From Flavobacteriaceae bacterium UBA980 (GTDB lineage Bacteria; Bacteroidota; Bacteroidia; Flavobacteriales; Flavobacteriaceae): DNA of 47,248 nt. Both the position numbers and the translations under genes were made by a program. This document shows positions 34,617 through 43,446 of the stretch, in pieces (position 1 is the first letter of the stretch; the number at the start of each line of letters is the position of its first letter). The notes under the pieces are model-generated. The model was not told the DNA's origin. It saw nothing but the letters and a program-made list of their open reading frames with translations, and made no database searches. Where the stretch lies: positions 96,322-143,569 of the forward strand of contig DBBQ01000056.1 in assembly GCA_002292265.1 (NCBI GenBank). Reading direction: 5' to 3'.

Positions 34617-36356
34617 CTATTCTTTTATTTCAATAATTTCGTAACCCTGATGCTGGAGGAGGTAAAGGGCTTGATTTAGAAAAGATTCGTTTTCATTTTC
34701 TCGATAATAAAACCGATTCGACTGGTATTCTGTCTCTCCAACCTCTAAAGACTGTTGAAGCTCCTCTGCATAAGCCGTTCGCAATACCGCATCTAAAACT
34801 ACATCATAAGCCCGCAAGGCTTCTTTATTGGGCGACTTGCCAAAGGCAGTTATATACCCTGATACAAAGGCGTCATCTAAGGGCTTGTCTAAAGGTTTAA
34901 ATCCTGTGGGATAGGTAAATTGTATGGTACCTAAGGTTTTTCGGGTGAGGTTTTCATTATCATATGCATTACTGCGATAGGTGGTAAACACCTGTACGTC
35001 TCGATTCTTAGTATTTTGTGCACTGAACTGAGAAAGTGCACTTGCAATAATGGGAAAGGATTGGGTTTCTAAAATAATTTTATTGGGCAACGAATCAATC
35101 AATAGAGAATCTACAAGTTCAGGAAGGATATAATCTGCTTTCTCTGGACGAATTTTTATGGCCCAAGGAAACCGTTTTTGGAGTTCCTTTTCTGTTTTTC
35201 GATTTGTAGAATCTGCTACGATAACCACATTTTGAGTCGTGTCCAATTGCCTTTCTAAATATTCATACATCTTGGCACGGAGGTCTTTTTCTTCCGTCAC
35301 GGATTGAACTACATTTTTTCGAAAAGCTACACTTCGAGTCGATAAGGGCGCTATTTTGGGAATTTTTTTCAAACTAGGTTGACTTGAGACAAAATCAAAG
35401 TTATAAGGAATTAAGGGTCCCAAAATAAAGTCTTGATCTTCCAGTGCTTTAGATTCTACAATCTCTCCTAGTTTGGAAAGTTGATTCTGGGTGTCAAAAG
35501 TAGTCAACTCTACTTCAATTCCTTTTTGAGCGGCTTGCTCTAAAGCGAACAAAACCCCAGTGTAAAAGTCAATTGAAATGGTGTGGAGATTTCGTGCTTC
35601 TAAGGTTCGCTTGGTATCTTCAATGGAATCAAATTCTATCTCGTTGGCCTTAAAAGGAAGCAAAACCGCTAGTTTCATTTTCTTTTTAAGCAAAGTGGAA
35701 TCGAGCAAATTGACACGTTCTACTAATAGGTCATTTTCAATTTTTAACCTGCCACTCAACGAATCTGGAATTCGTAATATCATCCCAACCTGAAGCCCTG
35801 TCTCTGTTAAGCTCGGATTAAGCGAATCCAGAACCCTTTGGCTGACCCCTAGTTTTTTTTCGATTCGATAATATCCCTCGGCAGGAAGTACTTTATAATA
35901 ATTAAAAAGGCTGTCTTTTTCGGGAAGAACCGCTCTGAGGTCTTGGTTTCTAACTCGGATTTCTTGGCCAATTTTCAATCCTTCCGCAATTTGTGGATTT
36001 AAGGAATCCAATTCCTTAACCGTCATCCCATATTCATACGCCAAACGCCATTTGGTCTCCTTGGGAACAACTTGGTGGGCACTGTAACTACTCGTTTTAG
36101 TAGCAGTACGGCTTAAAACTTGAGGCTTCGAACTTGTAGTGAAAATGGGAATTCGAAGCGACATTTTACGTTTGATTCCAACACGTTCCAAAAGGGGATT
36201 GTATTCCAGTAGTTGCTCTTCCGAAATCTTGTAAAGAGCTAAAATTTCAGTGAGTGTTTCACCCTTTTTGACCCTGTGGCTTGCAAAACGTTCGGGAGTT
36301 TGACCAAAACCGAGAAAAGTTCCTAAAAGAAGGAAAAACAAGAGGTTTTTTTTCAT
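34617..36356 (-). CDS. Exported LysM plus periplasmic-binding-fold protein
   Basis: A 579-residue secreted protein. The ATG at 36356 is chosen over an upstream start because MKKNLLFFLLLGTFLGFGQ is a clean signal peptide. Three LysM-like repeats bind glycan strands: HRVKKGETLTEILALYKIS near 25-70, HQVVPKETKWRLAYEYGMT near 95-140, and YKVLPAEGYYRIEKKLGVS near 155-200. A receptor-type (PBP1-like) ligand-binding domain follows from about 230 (MKLAVLLPFKANEIEFDS, FYTGVLFALEQAAQKGIEVEL) to the end, similar to amino-acid ABC-transporter binding folds. No transporter genes are adjacent. The role is probably envelope or peptidoglycan related. It lies between guaA and pyrG, 20 bases from guaA. Confidence 0.85.
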   Translation of the reverse strand: MKKNLLFFLLLGTFLGFGQTPERFASHRVKKGETLTEILALYKISEEQLLEYNPLLERVGIKRKMSLRIPIFTTSSKPQVLSRTATKTSSYSAHQVVPKETKWRLAYEYGMTVKELDSLNPQIAEGLKIGQEIRVRNQDLRAVLPEKDSLFNYYKVLPAEGYYRIEKKLGVSQRVLDSLNPSLTETGLQVGMILRIPDSLSGRLKIENDLLVERVNLLDSTLLKKKMKLAVLLPFKANEIEFDSIEDTKRTLEARNLHTISIDFYTGVLFALEQAAQKGIEVELTTFDTQNQLSKLGEIVESKALEDQDFILGPLIPYNFDFVSSQPSLKKIPKIAPLSTRSVAFRKNVVQSVTEEKDLRAKMYEYLERQLDTTQNVVIVADSTNRKTEKELQKRFPWAIKIRPEKADYILPELVDSLLIDSLPNKIILETQSFPIIASALSQFSAQNTKNRDVQVFTTYRSNAYDNENLTRKTLGTIQFTYPTGFKPLDKPLDDAFVSGYITAFGKSPNKEALRAYDVVLDAVLRTAYAEELQQSLEVGETEYQSNRFYYRENENESFLNQALYLLQHQGYEIIEIKE

Positions 36357-36376
36357 AAACGACTGTATAGCAAAAA

Positions 36377-37906
36377 CTATTCCCATTCTATGGTTGCTGG
36401 AGGTTTGGAGCTAATATCATAGACTACTCGGTTGATACCCTTTACGTTATTGATGATCTCATTGGAGATTTTTTGTAGAAAAGCATAAGGTAGATCTACC
36501 CAATCAGCTGTCATTCCGTCTGTGGACTGAACCGCACGTAAGGCAACACAGTTTTCATACGTGCGTTCGTCTCCCATAACGCCTACACTGTTTACCGGTA
36601 AAAACATGGCTCCTGCTTGCCATATTTGATCGTACAAATCCCACTTTCTCAATCCTTGTATGAAAAGGGCATCGACTTCCTGTAAAATTCGAACCTTTTC
36701 TCGTGTGATCTCTCCTAAAATCCGAATGGCAAGTCCCGGGCCAGGAAAAGGATGACGTCCTAACAAGGCAGCATCCATACCCATACTTTTCCCAACACGT
36801 CTCACCTCGTCTTTAAAGAGCATACGTAAGGGCTCAACTAGCTTTAACTTCATATAGTCTGGCAGTCCACCCACATTGTGATGGGATTTTATCGTTGCAG
36901 AAGGGCCGTTCACTGAAATGGACTCAATAACATCGGGGTAAATGGTTCCCTGCCCTAGCCACTTTGCTCCTTCTACTTTTTGAGATTCGGCATCAAAAAC
37001 GTCGATAAATATTTTTCCAATAATTTTACGCTTAGTCTCAGGATCAGAAATGCCGTCCAAGGCATCTAAAAACTGATCCGAAGCATCTACCCCTTTTACG
37101 TTGAGCCCCATACCCGAGTACTGTTCCAAAACTTCTTCAAATTCGTTCTTTCGCAACAGGCCATTGTTGACAAAAATGCAGTTTAACTGATCTCCTATCG
37201 CCCTGTGAAGCAACATGGCTGCCACAGAAGAATCTACACCTCCAGAAAGTCCCAAGATTACTTTGTCTTGGCCTACTTTTTCCTGAATTTCTTTCAGAGT
37301 CATTTCCACAAAGGAATCGGGTGTCCAATCTTGTTTCACCTCGGCAATGCCTACTAAAAAGTTTCCTAAAATCTGCTTTCCATCTGAAGAGTGGAAGACT
37401 TCGGGGTGAAATTGTATGGCGTAAGTGCTTTCATTCGAAAACTTATAAGCTGCATTGGACACATCTTCGGTGCTTCCCAAACGTTCGGCATCCGTGGGTA
37501 GGGTCAAAATGGTATCGGCATGACTCATCCATACTTGGCTGTTCTCCGAAACGCCTTTAAAAAAAGAATCTTTTGAGTTGAAAGAAGAAAGATGTGCACG
37601 TCCGTACTCGCGCGTATTGGAGTGGCTTACTTCACCTCCGAAAAAATGAGCTAAATACTGAGCGCCATAACAAATTCCCAAAAGCGGAATTTTTCCTTTA
37701 ATCTCTTCTAAATCGGGATGAGGAGCATCCTCCGAACGAACAGAAAATGGAGAACCTGATAATATCACAGCTTTAAAGCTTGTTATGTCTTTAGGAGGAT
37801 TGTTATAAGGGTGGATTTCACAGTAAATAAAAAGCTCTCGAACACGACGAGCAATGAGTTGAGTGTACTGCGATCCGAAATCGAGAATGAGAACTTTTTC
37901 TTGCAT
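36377..37906 (-). CDS. guaA: GMP synthase (glutamine-hydrolysing)
   Basis: GuaA converts XMP to GMP using glutamine and ATP. The ATG at 37906 is the start (509 residues); a TTG at 37912 would add two residues and is less likely. The glutaminase domain has Cys79 in [13 protein letters not shown] and the His167/Glu169 pair in [11 protein letters not shown]. The ATP pyrophosphatase P-loop is SGGVDSS at 221-227. The dimerisation domain ends with [16 protein letters not shown], the conserved C-terminus. Its neighbours are bshC upstream (64 bases) and the LysM gene downstream (20 bases). Confidence 0.97.
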   Translation of the reverse strand: MQEKVLILDFGSQYTQLIARRVRELFIYCEIHPYNNPPKDITSFKAVILSGSPFSVRSEDAPHPDLEEIKGKIPLLGICYGAQYLAHFFGGEVSHSNTREYGRAHLSSFNSKDSFFKGVSENSQVWMSHADTILTLPTDAERLGSTEDVSNAAYKFSNESTYAIQFHPEVFHSSDGKQILGNFLVGIAEVKQDWTPDSFVEMTLKEIQEKVGQDKVILGLSGGVDSSVAAMLLHRAIGDQLNCIFVNNGLLRKNEFEEVLEQYSGMGLNVKGVDASDQFLDALDGISDPETKRKIIGKIFIDVFDAESQKVEGAKWLGQGTIYPDVIESISVNGPSATIKSHHNVGGLPDYMKLKLVEPLRMLFKDEVRRVGKSMGMDAALLGRHPFPGPGLAIRILGEITREKVRILQEVDALFIQGLRKWDLYDQIWQAGAMFLPVNSVGVMGDERTYENCVALRAVQSTDGMTADWVDLPYAFLQKISNEIINNVKGINRVVYDISSKPPATIEWE

Positions 37907-37970
37907 GAGCAAAAATACAATTTAATCCAAGGCTTAGAAAAACAATCCCAAAATTAATCCACAAGGATTG

Positions 37971-39575
37971 TTAATATTCGATCAAAGTAAAATCGGAATT
38001 TAACGGGTCCAAGGCGTCCAAGAGTCCCGGGATAAAATCCGATCCGATTTCCAGATAAAAAGAAATAAAATTCTGGCTGCGTTCTTGAAGTTGGTCTTTG
38101 GGAAATAAGGCGTCGTGAAGCAACTCCAGACGTTGCACCTGGTCAGTGAGTACTCTTTTCTGCGCCTTTAACAATCGTTTTTCCAAATGCTCTACTCCCT
38201 TTACTTGTTTCTTTTGCTGTGCCTCTACTGCGCCCTTAAAAGATTTGTCTGTTTTTGTCACCAGTGTTTGGAGGTATGCAAACTGCTTCTCAAGTTGCTC
38301 TTTTAAAAAATTTAAATCCAAGTCAATTTCACTAATCTCTCTTACTTTTTTATCGATTAACGCCTTTCGATTTAAAAACAAATCTGAAGGTTCTAATCCA
38401 AGTTTGTCTATTTTTTTTCCTAATTTATTCGCATACAGCAGTACAGAATTACGAACCAGTAAGAGCGGAAAAGGCACTTGCAAACGATCAAAATTGTGTT
38501 TCAGTTGAAACCAATAGGCAATTTCACCTCCCCCACCGATATAACAGAGATTGGGTAAAATGACTTCCTGATAAAGCGGTCTTAAAATGACATTAGGCGA
38601 AAACCGTTCGGGATGCGTTTCTAGTAAAGCAAAAAATTCCGATTTTGTAAAACGCTGTTCTGTCCCTTGTAAGACAAAATAGTCTTCTTCTTTTTCTATG
38701 CGGAACCGACCTTTTGGAGTAAGGTAAAAAAGATTGATGGGTCTTGGATTGACTTGCGGACGATAATTTACATCGTACTTTGCTTTGATTTGTTCTATTT
38801 GGAAAAGTACACTTTCATTGGAAGACTGAGTATCAAGCTCTTCTTTCGTAAAGGGTGAAAAAAGATTTTTGAGCGCTTTTACATTGGGTTCTAAGACTAG
38901 AAGTCCAGAAGCCCCAAAAAGTTTATGAACCAAACGAAAAGTGGCTTCGGAGAGGTCTGCAGCATTTCGATAACTCTGATCCAACCATGCTTTCACTACA
39001 GCAGCTTCGGGCTGCTTTCCCAAATTGGTTTCGAAGGTGTCTAAAACAGCCTGTAAATCGTCAAGGGGTAATGCCCCGACAGCTCCAGCAGTCTCTCGAT
39101 TCCATTTGATTTTTTTGTCCTGAAACTGAAAGGAACTGACCTCTTCAAAGTCGTGGTCTTCACTCGCCATCCAATACACAGGAACAAAATTGGATTTGGG
39201 ATACCGTGTTTTGAGTTGTTTGCACAAATTAATTGTACTTACGATTTTATAAATAAAATACAAAGGACCTGTCATCAAACAGAGCTGGTGGCCCGTGGTT
39301 ATCGTAAAGGTGTTTTTTTTAGCCAGAAGTTCGAGGTTGTTGGAAACGGCTTTTGTCATTTCCACCGCCGTGTATTGTTCCTGCAACACATCGACCAACA
39401 CTGACCGCGTGTCTTTTGAAAAATGAACACGCTTACGATCCATTGCCTCCTGAAAGTTTTCCAAATCCGGATACTGACTGTAAAAGTCTTGTAAGCCTTT
39501 TTTTTGACTGAGGTAATCACAAATAAGTTGTGAAAACCTTCCCGTTTCTTGAAGTGGAATGTGTTGGGTTTGCAT
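37971..39575 (-). CDS. bshC: BshC, putative cysteine-adding enzyme of bacillithiol synthesis
   Basis: BshC is the candidate ligase that adds cysteine to GlcN-malate in the last step of bacillithiol synthesis, making the low-molecular-weight thiol used in place of glutathione in Firmicutes and several Bacteroidota. The 534-residue length and the motifs ITTGHQLCLMTGPLYFIYKIVSTI, NFVPVYWMASEDHDFEEVSSF and ELPNLCYIGGGGEIAYWFQLK-like text are characteristic. A lysine-rich coiled-coil segment lies about 430-490. BshA and BshB are not in the window. It leads the block bshC-guaA-LysM-pyrG-yidC-mnmA and is divergent from the M14 peptidase gene. The enzymatic step for BshC is inferred in the literature rather than fully proven. 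Confidence 0.94.
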   Translation of the reverse strand: MQTQHIPLQETGRFSQLICDYLSQKKGLQDFYSQYPDLENFQEAMDRKRVHFSKDTRSVLVDVLQEQYTAVEMTKAVSNNLELLAKKNTFTITTGHQLCLMTGPLYFIYKIVSTINLCKQLKTRYPKSNFVPVYWMASEDHDFEEVSSFQFQDKKIKWNRETAGAVGALPLDDLQAVLDTFETNLGKQPEAAVVKAWLDQSYRNAADLSEATFRLVHKLFGASGLLVLEPNVKALKNLFSPFTKEELDTQSSNESVLFQIEQIKAKYDVNYRPQVNPRPINLFYLTPKGRFRIEKEEDYFVLQGTEQRFTKSEFFALLETHPERFSPNVILRPLYQEVILPNLCYIGGGGEIAYWFQLKHNFDRLQVPFPLLLVRNSVLLYANKLGKKIDKLGLEPSDLFLNRKALIDKKVREISEIDLDLNFLKEQLEKQFAYLQTLVTKTDKSFKGAVEAQQKKQVKGVEHLEKRLLKAQKRVLTDQVQRLELLHDALFPKDQLQERSQNFISFYLEIGSDFIPGLLDALDPLNSDFTLIEY

Positions 39576-39664
39576 GAAACAATTTGTGCTAAGATATTCG
39601 TTTTTTAGAAAAAGAAATTTAAAGTTTCTTTATAAAGTGTACTTTTAAATCCAAAATCAAACTT

Positions 39665-42112
39665 ATGTTACGTAAGATTCTTATCCTTTTCGTCTGCTGT
39701 CTTTCTGTTTCTCTAAATGCGCAACTTCAGTCTCCAAAAGAATTTCTAGGTTACGAACTGGGAACTCGATTTAGTCGGCACCACCAAGTGGTGGACTATT
39801 TTCAGCAACTTGAACAAAATTCTCCCCAAATCCAACTTGTTCCCTACGGAAAAACGAATGAGGGCCGCTTGCTGCAGCTCGCCTTTATTTCCAGCCCTGA
39901 AAATTTAAAAAACTTAGAAGCGATACGTACCGCTCACCTCCAAAACAGTGGAAGTGTAGCGGGTGCAAAAAATGACGATAAATCCATTGTTTGGCTCAGC
40001 TATAACGTGCATGGGAACGAATCCTCCAGTACGGAAGCTTCAATGAAAACCGCCTACGCCTTACTCACCCAATATCCGGAGTGGCTAAAAGATACGGTGG
40101 TCATTATTGATCCGTGTATCAACCCGGACGGAAGAGATCGTTATGTAAATTTTTACAATCAAACGCGAAGCTTACCCTACGACTCGAATCGAAATACCCG
40201 AGAACACAATGAGGTTTGGCACAGTGGGAGAACCAATCACTATAGCTTTGACTTAAATCGAGATTGGGCTTGGCTTACCCAGGTAGAATCTCAGCAACGC
40301 CTAAAACAATACAACCGATGGCTTCCCCATATTCATGTCGATTTTCACGAACAGGGAATTAACAGTCCCTATTACTTCGCTCCTGCTGCAGAACCCTTAC
40401 ATGAAATGATAACCGATTTTCAAAAGAGTTTTCAAGATGCACTAGGAAAAAATCACGCTCGCTATTTTGATAAAGAAGGCTGGTTTTATTTTACCAAACA
40501 ACGCTTTGATCTCTTGTATCCCAGCTACGGAGATAGTTATCCAATGTTTTTAGGCGCTATTGGGATGACCTATGAACAAGCTGGGGGTGGCGGTGCAGGT
40601 CTGGGTGTGGTCAATGATGAGAATATCGAACTTACTTTAAAAGACCGTATCCTACATCACTACACGACAGGGATCTCAACGGTGGAGATGGCGGTAAAAA
40701 ACAAAACGCAACTCAACCAAAATTATCAAGACTACTTCAGCGACAAGGACTTGAAATATAAAAACTTTATTTTAGAAGGTCCCGAAGATCAACTCAATAC
40801 ACTTGCTCAATTTTTTGATCAACACCAAATCGAAAGTCAACGCCTTTCAAAAAATTCGACAGTTAAAGGTTATGATTATCAAAAACAAAAAAACACAACC
40901 ACCGCATTTTCTAAAAATGCACTGGTCATTTCCACAAACCAAACTAAGGGAAAAATGGCTCAAATCCTTTTGGAACCCTACACCAAACTCAATGATTCCC
41001 TTACCTATGATATTACAGCTTGGTCCTTTACTTACGCCTATGGACTCAAAGCCAATGCAACAAAGGAGAACGTGGAAACAACTCCCTTTCAAACTACTCA
41101 ACCCAAAACCTCTAATTCAGTTCAAGAAGGGACTTATGGGTATGCCCTAACCTATCAAAGTTTTACAGACAGTCAATTATTGGCAGCCCTATTAAAAAAC
41201 GGTTTGGGAGTGCGTTACAATTCCGTTCCCATCACCAATAGTGGAAAACGCTGGGAAAGTGGTTCGCTTTTCATCTTGAAAGGAGATAATTTAAACGACT
41301 CGAATTATATACAAAAACTAAAACAACTGGCTGACCAATACGGGCAAAACCTCCATCCCATAGAAACTGGATATTCTGAAAAAGGTCCTGATCTAGGGGC
41401 TGATGAACTGATCTTGATCAAAGCACCTCGAGTAGCCGTTTTGAGGTCCGACAACACCTCTACCTATCGCTACGGCGAGGTCTGGCACTTCTTTGAGCAG
41501 CAATTGGAATATCCACTAATGCAGGTCAATGAAAATCGACTTCCACGCATGCTTTCAGAAATTGAGGTATTGATTATTCCAGGAGGCTACTACAGTAAAT
41601 GGTCCAACTCCGATTCTGAAAAAGAACTTCTGGATTGGGTTGCCAAAGGAGGAAAAATCATTGCACTTTCTCAGGCATTGGATCTATTCTCAGACACTGA
41701 TCTTTTCGAACTCAAAAAGAAAGAAGATCCTACGCAAGACACGACCGCAATTCCTTATTCTGAATTGGAACGCAATGAAATAAGTGAAATTACTACAGGG
41801 AGTGTTTTTGAAGCTACTCTTGACAAAACCCATCCCTTAAGTTTTGGCGTGAAACGCTATTACACATTAAAACTGGATGCAACTGCTTATGACCTTTTAG
41901 AAAATGAAGGGAATGCCTTTACCTTGAGTTCAGAAGCCTCGGCTGTAGCAGGTTTTATCGGACATCTCGCAAAAGACAATCAGAAAAAATCGTTGCTGTT
42001 TGGTCAAGAGCGCTTCGGGAGAGGGAACCTCATATATTTGGTAGACAACTTGCTATTTAGAGGGTTTTGGTACAGTGGAAAACAAGTCTTTTCAAACGCC
42101 TTGTTTTTTTAG
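39665..42112 (+). CDS. Exported M14-family zinc carboxypeptidase with C-terminal amidotransferase-like fold
   Basis: An 815-residue secreted protein with signal peptide 1-20 (CCLSVSLNAQ). The M14 zinc ligands are visible: His116 and Glu119 in NVHGNESSSTEAS, and His228 in VDFHEQG. Between them is INPDGRDRYVNFYNQTRSLPYDSNRNTR with the substrate-binding DNR-like arginines. The C-terminal third (about 590-680; APRVAVLRSDNTSTYRYGEVW, then IPGGYYSKW) resembles a class I glutamine-amidotransferase-like fold and lacks an obvious Cys nucleophile, so it is probably structural. Such enzymes trim C-terminal residues from peptides, and nutrient peptide processing outside the cell is likely. It is divergent from bshC across 89 bases and convergent with rimO. 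Confidence 0.9.
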   Translation: MLRKILILFVCCLSVSLNAQLQSPKEFLGYELGTRFSRHHQVVDYFQQLEQNSPQIQLVPYGKTNEGRLLQLAFISSPENLKNLEAIRTAHLQNSGSVAGAKNDDKSIVWLSYNVHGNESSSTEASMKTAYALLTQYPEWLKDTVVIIDPCINPDGRDRYVNFYNQTRSLPYDSNRNTREHNEVWHSGRTNHYSFDLNRDWAWLTQVESQQRLKQYNRWLPHIHVDFHEQGINSPYYFAPAAEPLHEMITDFQKSFQDALGKNHARYFDKEGWFYFTKQRFDLLYPSYGDSYPMFLGAIGMTYEQAGGGGAGLGVVNDENIELTLKDRILHHYTTGISTVEMAVKNKTQLNQNYQDYFSDKDLKYKNFILEGPEDQLNTLAQFFDQHQIESQRLSKNSTVKGYDYQKQKNTTTAFSKNALVISTNQTKGKMAQILLEPYTKLNDSLTYDITAWSFTYAYGLKANATKENVETTPFQTTQPKTSNSVQEGTYGYALTYQSFTDSQLLAALLKNGLGVRYNSVPITNSGKRWESGSLFILKGDNLNDSNYIQKLKQLADQYGQNLHPIETGYSEKGPDLGADELILIKAPRVAVLRSDNTSTYRYGEVWHFFEQQLEYPLMQVNENRLPRMLSEIEVLIIPGGYYSKWSNSDSEKELLDWVAKGGKIIALSQALDLFSDTDLFELKKKEDPTQDTTAIPYSELERNEISEITTGSVFEATLDKTHPLSFGVKRYYTLKLDATAYDLLENEGNAFTLSSEASAVAGFIGHLAKDNQKKSLLFGQERFGRGNLIYLVDNLLFRGFWYSGKQVFSNALFF

Positions 42113-42141
42113 GTAAGACCTTCGAGTTCAATAAAAATTTA

Positions 42142-43443
42142 TCAAATAGGGACTCCGATTAAATCGTAATCTGTGGCTTCCGTAATCTTGATCTTCGCAA
42201 AGTCTCCCTGTTTCAGGTAGTTCTTAGTCGCATCGATTAAGACTTCGTTATCTACATCCGGAGAATCCATAAACGTACGTCCTACAAAATGAACCCCTTC
42301 TTTTCGATCGATCAAACAACGAAAAGTTTTTCCGACACAGCTTTGATTGTGCTCCCATGAAATTTGAGATTGAATTTCCATAATTGCATTGGAACGCTGT
42401 TGTTTGACTTCCTCTGGTACATCGTCTTCCAGTTGATGGGCATGGGTGTTCTCTTCGTGACTGTAAGTAAAACAACCCAAACGTTCAAAACGCATTTCTT
42501 TGACCCAGTTTTTTAAAATTTCAAAATCGGCTTCCGTCTCTCCAGGGTATCCCACGATCAAAGAAGTTCTCAAAATAATTCCGGGTACTTCTGCCCTAAA
42601 CTTTTGAAGTAGAGCCGTAGTTTTTTCTTGTGTTGTTCCGCGGCGCATGGATTTTAAAATGGGATCGGCGATGTGTTGCAAAGGAATATCCAAATAATTA
42701 CAAATTTTCTCCTCCGTTCTCATCACTTCTAAAACATCCTCTGGAAAACCAGTAGGAAAAGCGTAATGCAATCGAATCCACTCAATCCCTTCCACAGCAG
42801 CCAAGGCGCGAAGTAGGTCTGCCAATCTCCTTTTTTTATACAAATCCAAACCGTAATAAGTCAAATCCTGAGCGATCAACATCAATTCTTTGACGCCCTC
42901 CTTTGCCAATTGCTGTGCTTGTTGCACTAGGTCTTCTATCGTAGTAGAGCGGTGTTTCCCTCGCATCAAAGGGATGGCGCAAAACGAACAGGGCCGGTCA
43001 CAGCCTTCTGCAATTTTTAAATAGGCGAAATGTTTGGGTGTGGTTAAGAGTCGCTCTCCTACCAATTCGTGTTTGTAATCTGCTCCTAACACCTTTAATA
43101 GTTGAGGTAAATCCGAAGTTCCAAAATAGGCATCTACTTGAGGGATTTCTCTTTCTAAATCGGGTTTGTAGCGTTCACTCAAACAACCTGTAACATAGAC
43201 CTCATCCACCTTTCCCGTCTCTTTATTTTGAATCTGTTCCAAGATGGTATTGACGGATTCCTCTTTGGCGTTGTCAATAAATCCACAGGTATTGATGACA
43301 ACAATATTTCCCTCTTCTTGATGAACTACCTCTTTTTTATTCGCCTTAAGCTGGCCCATAAGAACTTCAGAATCATAGATGTTTTTCGAGCACCCCAAGG
43401 TGATTACGTTGATTATATTTTTTTTTGTGGATTTTGTTCGCAT
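42142..43443 (-). CDS. rimO: RimO, ribosomal protein S12 methylthiotransferase
   Basis: RimO adds a methylthio group to an aspartate of ribosomal protein uS12 through two iron-sulfur clusters and SAM. The 433-residue protein has the N-terminal MTTase cluster cysteines Cys18, Cys53 and Cys87 and the radical-SAM triad Cys148, Cys152, Cys155 (GCDRPCSFCAIP), followed by a TRAM-like C-terminal domain (about 370-433). The sequence IRLHYAFPTGFPEDVLEVM and the length favour RimO over MiaB. It is last in the ftsY-hydrolase-amidase-rimO run, with its ATG three bases after the amidase stop. Confidence 0.95.
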   Translation of the reverse strand: MRTKSTKKNIINVITLGCSKNIYDSEVLMGQLKANKKEVVHQEEGNIVVINTCGFIDNAKEESVNTILEQIQNKETGKVDEVYVTGCLSERYKPDLEREIPQVDAYFGTSDLPQLLKVLGADYKHELVGERLLTTPKHFAYLKIAEGCDRPCSFCAIPLMRGKHRSTTIEDLVQQAQQLAKEGVKELMLIAQDLTYYGLDLYKKRRLADLLRALAAVEGIEWIRLHYAFPTGFPEDVLEVMRTEEKICNYLDIPLQHIADPILKSMRRGTTQEKTTALLQKFRAEVPGIILRTSLIVGYPGETEADFEILKNWVKEMRFERLGCFTYSHEENTHAHQLEDDVPEEVKQQRSNAIMEIQSQISWEHNQSCVGKTFRCLIDRKEGVHFVGRTFMDSPDVDNEVLIDATKNYLKQGDFAKIKITEATDYDLIGVPI

Positions 43444-43446
43444 GGA

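Noticed and set aside
36357..36386. Ten-codon N-terminal extension of the LysM protein
   Set aside because: The extension has no signal character; the ATG at 36356 gives a standard signal peptide.
37910..37917. TATTTTTG upstream of guaA as a promoter -7 box (minus strand)
   Set aside because: It is only three bases from the ATG, so initiation would fall inside the coding region; AT-rich spacer matches are expected by chance.
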